From Endomicrobiaceae bacterium (GTDB lineage: Bacteria > Elusimicrobiota > Endomicrobiia > Endomicrobiales > Endomicrobiaceae), in the NCBI GenBank assembly GCA_028711215.1, contig JAQTSO010000008.1, positions 16,625 to 48,973 of the forward strand: a DNA stretch of 32,349 nucleotides, in the 5' to 3' direction. Shown piece by piece: positions 17,874 to 25,169 of this stretch; the first letter of the stretch is position 1, and each line of letters opens with the position of its first letter. Under the pieces are notes generated by a model. The model did not search any database. It was not told the origin of the DNA and saw only the letters and a list, made by a program, of their open reading frames with translations. Made by a program: the position numbers and the translations under genes.

Positions 17874-19838
17874 ATGATAATAGAAAAAGAATTAGAAATT
17901 ATAAGACAGTATAACAGAGACGGTAATTTTGTTATGTCAAAGAAAATGATATCAAAATTATTGTCAGATGAAAAATATAAGAATAATATTGCAGTTATAT
18001 TGGAAGCAGGTCAACTTTTGTCGGGACAGTTAAAATTTAATGATGCAATATATTATTTCAAAAAAGCACTGGAGCTTGAACATTTCAATATTTATGCATT
18101 GACGGGATTATGCAAATGTTTGATTTTTTTGAATAAATTCAGTGAAATCGCAAAAACAATAAAAATAATTAAAAAAATATTGAACAATAATAAAACTGAA
18201 CGGGAAAAAGTTTTTGCATATATTCTGAAAGAAATATTTTACGGTAAGATTTCAAAAAATGAATTGTCAGCCCGTAAAGAAAAAGAGTGTATGAAAATTA
18301 TTATAAACAATATAAATGATTTGAAAATTAAAGAAAAGACTGCCATGGTATCTCAAATCTGCTTCTATTACAGGCAGAAAGCTGAATTTAACAAAGAAGA
18401 AATATTCTTAAAAAATATTATTACTTTTGATTCGCTAAATCCGGAAATAAATAAAATGTATATAGATTCACTGATTGCCCGGCAAAAATACCGGAAAGCA
18501 TATCAATATATCGGTTTAATGAAATTGGATGATAAGACAAACTTCACTGAATATATTGTAAATAATGTGATTAGAATCAATATAGGTGATAACATAAATT
18601 TTGATGAACTTTCGATTGACTCAATGTTAACATGCTATTTTAAACTCAGTAAGATAAAATATCTAAAAAAGAATGTTGATTTTATTCAAAAATTAAATTC
18701 TTTATTATTTAAAATATTGGTATTAATAAGGCAACAAAACTATAAAGTTAAGGAAGAAATTTATATTAAAATGCTCAGACAAACCGACAAGAAATATTTA
18801 AATATAAAAAATTCTATATTAAATGAAATAGAATGGAATAAAAAAGAATTAATTTTAAAATCAAAACCCAGAGTGGTTCAGGTAATGCTGACGAATGAGT
18901 GTAACTCAAAATGTAAAATGTGTTCAATAAACAAAGACCGTAAAGGGGAGTTGACAAATACCGGATTTAAAAATATCTCGGCGATATTGAAATATTCTGA
19001 CAGTGTTACATGGCAGGGCGGAGAGGTGCAGTTTTGTAAACAATTTGCCGAACTGGTTCAGATTGCAAGAAAATATAATGTCAGCCAGCATGTTATAACT
19101 AACGGTATAAACTGGGATGAAAATTTGCTCAAAGAAATAATGCAGGGTGATATGAATATAGCAGTTTCGGTTGACGGATTTGATGCCGATACATATGAGT
19201 ATATAAGAGGGATTAAAGGTTTTTATAAGGTGCAGGAATTTATGTCTATGTTTAACAAGCATAGAACAAATCAGAACAGATTGAAAATGTATACAACCGT
19301 TATGAAAATTAATGTCGGGCAATTGGGAAATATTCCTGATTTTGTCAATAAAAATAAAATAGATGAGGTCGTTGTTTCTCCGTTAAAAAAACTGGTTGAT
19401 AACGAATTTTTTTATAAGGAAAATATATTTTTTGAAAATGACGGAAGCACGCTTGTAAAATATGACGAAAAAATAAAAAAGGTTAATGCAATAGTTGATA
19501 AATTATCAAATGAATTATCAATAACGAAAACAAAATTTGTTTCATATTTGCCAAAAATTTGTGATAATAAACCCGTTAAGGACGGTTTGGTTTGTAAGGA
19601 ATCTTGTTCTGAAATTGAAAATGTTTTTTGCCAGGCACCGTGGAAACATATTTCAATAATAGAAAACGGATTAGTAGTCCCGAGTTACTCATGCGGGCAA
19701 TCTCTGGTTTTTGGAGATATTAATTCAGATAACATATTGAAGAAATGGAATTCTGAACAAATGCAGAATATCAGGAAAGATATAGTAAATTCATGTGCGA
19801 AAAAATGGTGTGGGGAATGTAAATCAGTCGGTTGCTAA
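17874..19838 (+). CDS. TPR/helical-radical SAM-SPASM-like protein, divergent
   Basis: 654 residues. ATG 17874 has no strong ribosome site. The N-terminal domain is long (about 325 residues) and mostly helical; TPR is clear only near residues 40-80 and less so around 160-220. The junction LNEIEWNKKELILKSKPR precedes C343, C347 and C350 (CNSKCKMC). WQGGEVQFCKQF carries an extra Cys. The motif VSVDGFDADTYEYIRGIKGF lacks the usual (G/C)(A/S)xF continuation. The SPASM-like domain starts at C586 (CQAPW), keeps one middle Cys (SYSCGQS) and ends C-x2-C (CGEC) where the paralogs have C-x3-C, with one further terminal Cys. The substrate is unknown. Confidence 0.9.
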   Translation: MIIEKELEIIRQYNRDGNFVMSKKMISKLLSDEKYKNNIAVILEAGQLLSGQLKFNDAIYYFKKALELEHFNIYALTGLCKCLIFLNKFSEIAKTIKIIKKILNNNKTEREKVFAYILKEIFYGKISKNELSARKEKECMKIIINNINDLKIKEKTAMVSQICFYYRQKAEFNKEEIFLKNIITFDSLNPEINKMYIDSLIARQKYRKAYQYIGLMKLDDKTNFTEYIVNNVIRINIGDNINFDELSIDSMLTCYFKLSKIKYLKKNVDFIQKLNSLLFKILVLIRQQNYKVKEEIYIKMLRQTDKKYLNIKNSILNEIEWNKKELILKSKPRVVQVMLTNECNSKCKMCSINKDRKGELTNTGFKNISAILKYSDSVTWQGGEVQFCKQFAELVQIARKYNVSQHVITNGINWDENLLKEIMQGDMNIAVSVDGFDADTYEYIRGIKGFYKVQEFMSMFNKHRTNQNRLKMYTTVMKINVGQLGNIPDFVNKNKIDEVVVSPLKKLVDNEFFYKENIFFENDGSTLVKYDEKIKKVNAIVDKLSNELSITKTKFVSYLPKICDNKPVKDGLVCKESCSEIENVFCQAPWKHISIIENGLVVPSYSCGQSLVFGDINSDNILKKWNSEQMQNIRKDIVNSCAKKWCGECKSVGC

Positions 19839-19854
19839 AACACAACGGGAAGAA

Positions 19855-19859
19855 AAGGA
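19855..19859 (+). promoter_or_regulatory. Shine-Dalgarno site deciding the start at 19865
   Basis: AAGGA sits five bases before ATG 19865. From that start the protein aligns from residue 1 with its tandem neighbour at 21188 and places the radical SAM cysteines at the same positions (102, 106, 109). The in-frame TTG at 19832, inside the previous gene, is therefore unlikely. Confidence 0.6.
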
Positions 19860-19864
19860 TTGAT

Positions 19865-21166
19865 ATGTACTATAGCGAGTATTTGAATTTAAAAACTGAT
19901 TTGGAAAGAGGATATAAAACTTATGAAAATTATGAAAGATCTTTGCAGAAATTAATAAATAAAATAATTGTTGATGTTCAACAAAAAAATATTGAAGGAG
20001 ACAGTAAAAAAGCAATAGAAATAATCAATAATGTTAAAAATATAAAAGTTCCTTCCGGGATACAAAAACGTTTTGATAATATTTTGTTAAATGAATCTGA
20101 AATAGCAGAAAGAAAAATAGTTTTGAAATCTAAAGTCAGACGTCTTTATTGTGCTGTAACGAGTTTTTGTAATATTAAATGCATAATGTGCGATATAGAA
20201 AAACATAAATGGGAGTTGCCGGAACGTGCAATTGAAGAAATTATCGGACTTATGCCTTATTTGGAAAATGTGATGTGGCAAGGTGGCGAGGTTTTCTTTT
20301 ATAAACATTTTGAAAAATTAATGGATTCAGCTAATTTAAATAAAGTAAATCAGGAGATTGTTACAAACGGATTGTTATTAAATGAGAAGAATATAAATAA
20401 ATTAGTTGACTATAATGTTGATTTAGGGATTTCTATAGATGGTCTTACGAAAGATGTATATGAATATATAAGAGCTGGTGCAAATTTTGATAAATTAATA
20501 GAAAATATGGCATTGTTGAGAAAAATTAAATCACAAAACACTAAAAAGAAATCTCACTTGCGTTTAAATGTTTTAGTAATGAAAAAAAATATAGATCAGA
20601 TAGAATTTTTCCCGGAATTTGCGATAGAATACGGTTTTACAAGATTATGTGTAAATCCATTTGGTCCTGATTTTATTTCTCAGGAAAATATATTTCACTA
20701 TAACAAAAATGACGAATTTAAATTTAAAATAATAGATATAAAAGAAAAATTATCTGAAAAATGTAAAAAAATGAACATAGAGCTTGTTGACAGTTTGCCA
20801 AATTATGAAATAGCAAATGATTTGCCACCGAAACATGAAAATATAACAAAAGAAGACATAAAAAATGAAGTTCAAAATGTTGCAAAAAATTTACTTCTTT
20901 GCCATGCTCCGTGGCGAAAACTTTTTATAGATTCTAATGGTACTATAGTGCCGGAATGTTTATGTAACAGAGAACATCCCATAGGGAATATTTCAACAGA
21001 TAAAATTGATGAAATATGGAACAACAAAAATATGCAGATTTACAGAAAAAAAATAATAGATAATTCACCACAAGAAATTTGTAAAAGTGATTGTGTTGAA
21101 GGAAGAATCCCGGAAAAAGTTTTGAAAGATGTAATCAATACAAATTTATTTTGGTGGGAATTTTAA
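19865..21166 (+). CDS. Radical SAM-SPASM-like protein with short helical N-terminus (tandem copy 1)
   Basis: 433 residues. The N-terminal ~85 residues are helical but show no TPR signature; they end in the family junction (LLNESEIAERKIVLKSKVR). Radical SAM cysteines are C102, C106 and C109 (CNIKCIMC), followed by WQGGEVFFYKHF and SIDGLTKDVYEYIR. The SPASM-like domain starts at C346 (CHAPW), has PECLC and ends CKSDC, followed by a tail ending NTNLFWWEF. The tail and N-terminus are shared with the next gene, so the two are a recent duplication relative to the rest of the block. The substrate is unknown. Confidence 0.92.
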   Translation: MYYSEYLNLKTDLERGYKTYENYERSLQKLINKIIVDVQQKNIEGDSKKAIEIINNVKNIKVPSGIQKRFDNILLNESEIAERKIVLKSKVRRLYCAVTSFCNIKCIMCDIEKHKWELPERAIEEIIGLMPYLENVMWQGGEVFFYKHFEKLMDSANLNKVNQEIVTNGLLLNEKNINKLVDYNVDLGISIDGLTKDVYEYIRAGANFDKLIENMALLRKIKSQNTKKKSHLRLNVLVMKKNIDQIEFFPEFAIEYGFTRLCVNPFGPDFISQENIFHYNKNDEFKFKIIDIKEKLSEKCKKMNIELVDSLPNYEIANDLPPKHENITKEDIKNEVQNVAKNLLLCHAPWRKLFIDSNGTIVPECLCNREHPIGNISTDKIDEIWNNKNMQIYRKKIIDNSPQEICKSDCVEGRIPEKVLKDVINTNLFWWEF

Positions 21167-21187
21167 CGATAAAGTTGGAGTTTAATT

Positions 21188-22525
21188 ATGTATTATAATG
21201 AATATTTAAATTTAAAAAGTGATTTAGCAAGTGGCAATAAAACATTTAAAGATTATGAAAAATCTTTGCATAGTTTGATAAATAGAATAATTATTGATGT
21301 TCAACAAAAAAATATTGACGGAGATGTTAAAAAAGTTATTGATATTGTCAATAGTGTCAAAAATATAGAAGTGCCTGCACCGGTAAAGAAACGTTTTGAC
21401 AATATTTTATTAAATGAATCTGAAATAGCGCAAAGAAAAACAATTTTGAATTCAAAACCGAGAGTCTTGTATTGTGTTGTAACGAGTTTATGCAATATTA
21501 AATGCATAATGTGCCAGATAATAAAACAAAAATGGGAGCTTCCTGAAAGAGCTATTTCTGAAATTAATGATCTTATGCCTTATTTGGAAATTGTAAAATG
21601 GCAGGGTGGGGAAGTTTTTTTGTATAAGCATTTTGAACAATTAATGGATGCGGCCGGTAAAAATAATGTAAGTCAGGAAATTGTAACAAACGGATTGTTG
21701 CTTAATGAAAGAGTTATCAATAAATTGATTAATTATAATGTTGATCTTTATATATCTGTTGACGGACTTACAAAAGATATTTATGAATCAATAAGAGTCG
21801 GCGCCGATTTTGATTTATTGATAAATAATCTGCAACTGTTAAAAGAGATTAAATCCGGATTTACCGATCATGTTATGAATCTTGGTTTGAATGTTTTAGT
21901 TATGAAAAAAAATATAGATCAAATAGAATTTTATCCCGAATTTGCAAAAAAATACGGATTTAAAAAATTGTGTGTAAACGCTTTTGGTCCTGATTTTATT
22001 TCAGATGAGAATATATTTCATTATAATAAAAATAAGGAATTTGAAATTAAAATAATGCAAATAAAAGAAAAACTCTTAAATAAGTGTAAGGATTTAAATA
22101 TAGAACTTTTCGACTGTTTGCCGACTTTTCAACAACAGGAATCCGTTATTGAAAATTCAAAAAAAGATGAAATTGAAAATGACGAACATCAAAATAAAAT
22201 TAACAATACCGATATAAATGATATGAAATATAAAATTAGTGAAGATAAAGTTATGTTATGCCATATCCCGTGGCAAAAAATATTTATTGATTCAGACGGA
22301 ACAATAAATCCTGAATGTTTTTGTGACAGGCACAACCCTGCGGGCAATATAGATAAAGATAAAATTGCCGATATATGGAACGGGAAAATTATGCAGGAAT
22401 ACAGAACTATTATAGCAAACGAATCTTATCATTCAAGATGTTCTAAAAATTGTGTTACCGGCATTACCCATATCAAAGCGCTAAAAAATATAATAAATCC
22501 TAATTTATTTTGGTGGTATAAATAG
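21188..22525 (+). CDS. Radical SAM-SPASM-like protein with short helical N-terminus (tandem copy 2)
   Basis: 445 residues. ATG 21188 follows TTGGAG (21175-21180). It is very similar to the preceding gene along its whole length: same start (MYY-x-EYLNLK), cysteines at C102, C106 and C109, and end (NPNLFWWYK). Core motifs are WQGGEVFLYKHF and SVDGLTKDIYESIR. It differs mainly by a longer Asn/Asp/Lys-rich linker (about 320-350) before the SPASM-like domain, which starts at C358 (CHIPW), has PECFC and ends CSKNC. The stop is one base before the next start, so it is tightly coupled to the B12-type radical SAM gene. The substrate is unknown. Confidence 0.92.
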   Translation: MYYNEYLNLKSDLASGNKTFKDYEKSLHSLINRIIIDVQQKNIDGDVKKVIDIVNSVKNIEVPAPVKKRFDNILLNESEIAQRKTILNSKPRVLYCVVTSLCNIKCIMCQIIKQKWELPERAISEINDLMPYLEIVKWQGGEVFLYKHFEQLMDAAGKNNVSQEIVTNGLLLNERVINKLINYNVDLYISVDGLTKDIYESIRVGADFDLLINNLQLLKEIKSGFTDHVMNLGLNVLVMKKNIDQIEFYPEFAKKYGFKKLCVNAFGPDFISDENIFHYNKNKEFEIKIMQIKEKLLNKCKDLNIELFDCLPTFQQQESVIENSKKDEIENDEHQNKINNTDINDMKYKISEDKVMLCHIPWQKIFIDSDGTINPECFCDRHNPAGNIDKDKIADIWNGKIMQEYRTIIANESYHSRCSKNCVTGITHIKALKNIINPNLFWWYK

Positions 22526-22526
22526 T

Positions 22527-23915
22527 ATGGAAAAATCTAAACTAAAATGTTTATTGGCAGTAGCACCTTTTATGCCTGTAGAATTGCCGTCCATAGGATT
22601 ACCGTATATATCTTCGGCATTAAAAAAAGAAGGATATACCGTAACAATAGAAGATTTAAATCAGAAAGTAAATAATCTTAATAAAGAACATATGGATTAT
22701 ATGGATAAAGATGAAAATCAGATAAAATTTTATGATGACCATATGGAATATTTTTTACAATGGATAGATGAATACATTATAAAAAGTAAAATAAACGTTG
22801 TCGGTTTTACCGTGTGGGCATCAAATTTACAGATAATTAAAAATCTGTCAAAATTAATAAAACAAAAAAACAGAGAAATTATTATTGTATGCGGAGGGCC
22901 CGGGCACCATGATTTGCACCAATTATTAGCAAAAGACATGGTTGATATTATTGTCAGAGGAGAAGGAGAAAATACAATATTTGAAATTTTTGATAATCTC
23001 GTTAAAAATCAGTCTCTGCATAATATAAAAGGAATAACTTTTTTAAACAACAACATGGAAATTATAGAAAATTCTCCGCGGGAAGAAATCCATGATATTA
23101 ACAAAATTGACTTTCCGGATTTATCCGATTTAAAATTATTTGATTATGAAGCTAAAGAAATACCTCTGTTATTCAGCAGGGGATGTACCTGGAGATGTAA
23201 ATTTTGTACGGTTTTTTATAACTGGGATAAATTCAGAACAAGGACCGCAGATAATATTTTTGAAGAAATATTACTGAGGATTAAACAGTATGACAGACAG
23301 GAATATAAATTTCAGTTGTATGACTGTGCCTGTAATCAAGATATCAAAATGTTATCAGAGTTATGTGATAAAATAATAGGATTAAATTTACCTGATAATA
23401 AAATTAGTTTTGTTGCAAATGCAAAAATAATGCCGGATATGGACTATAAATTACTTGAGAAAATGAAGAAAGCAGGGTTTAGACATTTAAGATTTGGTAT
23501 AGAAAGCGGTTCTGACAACGTTTTAAAGTTAATGTCAAAACCGTTTAAGTCCGCAGATGCGGAAAAATTATTGAAAAATGCTTCGGATTTGGGGATAGAC
23601 ACGGTAATTACCATGATTGTCGGATTTCCGGGTGAAACTGAGAGTGATTGGGATGATACTGTTGATTTTCTTGAAAGAATTTCACCTTATGTGCTGGATA
23701 TTTTTATGAATTTATGCTCAATTACCCGTGATGTTGCGATATTGCGTTTTAAAGATATTGTTGATTTAAATTATGATGAAGCGCACCATTGGAATTCTAA
23801 AGATATGAAAAATACGTATGAAATCAGAAAATTAAGATTAAAAATATTGGATGAGAGATTAACAAACTCTTCAATTAAAATTATTGAACCGATGAGGCAT
23901 TATTCAAATAAATAA
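22527..23915 (+). CDS. B12-binding-domain radical SAM protein
   Basis: 462 residues. Residues 1-170 look like the Rossmann-type cobalamin-binding domain of class B radical SAM enzymes (SIGLPYISSALKKEGY near the start, VVGFTVWA, CGGPGHHD, IIVRGEGENTI). No DxHxxG motif for axial His ligation is seen, which is common in this family. Radical SAM cysteines are C220, C224 and C227 (RGCTWRCKFC), followed by the family motif RFGIESGSDNVLKLM and VGFPGETESDW. There is no TPR, SPASM-like domain or LNE...SKPR junction. Family members include methyltransferases acting on unactivated carbon, but other reactions are known; the substrate cannot be read from sequence. The start is one base after the previous stop, and it closes the block. 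Confidence 0.92.
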   Translation: MEKSKLKCLLAVAPFMPVELPSIGLPYISSALKKEGYTVTIEDLNQKVNNLNKEHMDYMDKDENQIKFYDDHMEYFLQWIDEYIIKSKINVVGFTVWASNLQIIKNLSKLIKQKNREIIIVCGGPGHHDLHQLLAKDMVDIIVRGEGENTIFEIFDNLVKNQSLHNIKGITFLNNNMEIIENSPREEIHDINKIDFPDLSDLKLFDYEAKEIPLLFSRGCTWRCKFCTVFYNWDKFRTRTADNIFEEILLRIKQYDRQEYKFQLYDCACNQDIKMLSELCDKIIGLNLPDNKISFVANAKIMPDMDYKLLEKMKKAGFRHLRFGIESGSDNVLKLMSKPFKSADAEKLLKNASDLGIDTVITMIVGFPGETESDWDDTVDFLERISPYVLDIFMNLCSITRDVAILRFKDIVDLNYDEAHHWNSKDMKNTYEIRKLRLKILDERLTNSSIKIIEPMRHYSNK

Positions 23916-24065
23916 TTTATGATTTTTTTGCTAATAATATATTTTAATTTACTGCGTACATGTCAGTACTAAATCAGTTTGGAACTCAAAATATTTCAAC
24001 AATGCCTTTAAGAAACAATGTGTTTATTTATCACGTCCATTTTGATATAATCACTCTTACCGAAA
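23916..24065. other. Intergenic region between the radical SAM block and the lptF gene
   Basis: No gene is supported in these 150 bases. A weak AT-only stem (23899-23904 with 23911-23916) followed by seven T at 23923-23929 might end transcription, but it has no GC pairs. A five-pair hairpin (TACTG at 23950-23954, CAGTA at 23964-23968) has no T run. The right end holds the promoter listed separately. Confidence 0.5.
24043..24051 (+). promoter_or_regulatory. Extended -10 promoter of the lptF gene
   Basis: TGATATAAT is a full TATAAT consensus with the TG extension. No good -35 box is seen 16-18 bases upstream. Transcription from it would start near 24058-24059, leaving only 7-8 bases before ATG 24066 and no Shine-Dalgarno site. 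Confidence 0.5.
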
Positions 24066-25169
24066 ATGATAAAAATATTACATAAGTATATCGTTAAAGA
24101 ATTTTTAAGTTCCTTTATGTTTGGGCTTATTGTTTTTTCTATAACAATATTATTAGAACAGGTAATTATGTTAATGAATTTGTTTCTGTCCAAAGGCGTT
24201 TCTTTTTGGATAGTGGCGAAGTTATTTTTGCTTGTTATACCGAATATTTTATCATTAACAGTTCCTATGGCAATATTGTTCGGTGTTTTGCTGTGTTATG
24301 GCAGATTTTCGGAAGACAATGAAATTACAATTATGAGGTCGACAGGTATAGATTATAAATTTTTATCTGCACCGATTATGGTTTTTGTCATAATTATGAG
24401 TCTGGCTCTCGTTTATTTTAACCACTCATTTTCACCATCAACTTTCAAGTATTTTAGAACATTGTATAAACAGATTGCTGTTGAAACACCTCTGGCAAAA
24501 TTTAATGAAAAAACCATTACTGAGGTTGGAGAATATAAAATATATGCACATAAAGTGAACTCAAAGAACAACGTATTAAGCGGTGTTAATATTTATAAAT
24601 ATGAAAAGGATGATAAAACCCAGGATATAATACCTTGGAGAATAGCATCTTCTTCGGCAACAGTTAAAGTAGATAAAGGAATTGTAATATTTAAATTATT
24701 TAACGGTTATTGGCAAAGAACCGATCCTAAACAACCGGAAAATATGTTGCATATATATTTTGCTTCTTACCAGTTCGAAATATCTGTTGCAAGTAATATA
24801 AATTTAGGGGATATGACATTAAAAGAAATGAAGTCGTCAAAAATCCGAAAAAAAATAAAAACATTAAGCAAAGATGATATGCAGATTTACAGATACAAAA
24901 ATGAATATTGGTTAAGGTGGATGTTGTCAATTGCACCCATATTTATCACACTGGTTGCTATCCCCATAGGAATAATGTCCGGTAAGGGTGGAAAGGCTGT
25001 CGGTTTTGGAATGAGCCTTGGAATACTGTTCATATTTTATATGCTTTTAATAGTATCTTTAAATATTGGAGAAAAGGGTTATGTGCCATCGGCATTGATA
25101 TTATGGTTGCCAAATCTTGTAACTTGTGTTGCAGGAATATTATTATTTAAGAAGATGAGTAAAAAATGA
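24066..25169 (+). CDS. lptF: LptF/LptG-family (YjgP/YjgQ) lipopolysaccharide export permease
   Basis: 367 residues, typical family length. Membrane segments are apparent at about 14-36, 50-78, 100-118 and three near the C-terminus (about 286-305, 313-333, 342-361). Between them lies a polar domain of ~165 residues matching the periplasmic jelly-roll of this family. SEDNEITIMRSTGID after the second segment is the characteristic family motif. In the Lpt system these proteins form the inner-membrane channel of the LptB2FG ABC transporter that extracts LPS. Assignment to lptF over lptG rests only on being first in the pair. No lptB or lptC is in the window. The end overlaps the next gene by four bases (ATGA). 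Confidence 0.85.
   Translation: MIKILHKYIVKEFLSSFMFGLIVFSITILLEQVIMLMNLFLSKGVSFWIVAKLFLLVIPNILSLTVPMAILFGVLLCYGRFSEDNEITIMRSTGIDYKFLSAPIMVFVIIMSLALVYFNHSFSPSTFKYFRTLYKQIAVETPLAKFNEKTITEVGEYKIYAHKVNSKNNVLSGVNIYKYEKDDKTQDIIPWRIASSSATVKVDKGIVIFKLFNGYWQRTDPKQPENMLHIYFASYQFEISVASNINLGDMTLKEMKSSKIRKKIKTLSKDDMQIYRYKNEYWLRWMLSIAPIFITLVAIPIGIMSGKGGKAVGFGMSLGILFIFYMLLIVSLNIGEKGYVPSALILWLPNLVTCVAGILLFKKMSKK

Noticed and set aside
1-22525. Repeated near-identical stretches that could suggest a repeat array or mobile element
   Set aside because: They all fall in the same codons of paralogous radical SAM genes (CX3CX2C, W-x-GGEVF, YE-x-IR), with no constant repeat/spacer length, terminal inverted repeats, transposase or cas gene.
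23899-23929. AT stem plus T7 as a terminator of the radical SAM block
   Set aside because: The stem is six A-T pairs, starts inside the coding end and is separated from the T run; too weak to call.
23950-23968. Small hairpin TACTG...CAGTA as terminator or operator
   Set aside because: Only five pairs with a nine-base loop, no T tract and no second copy.
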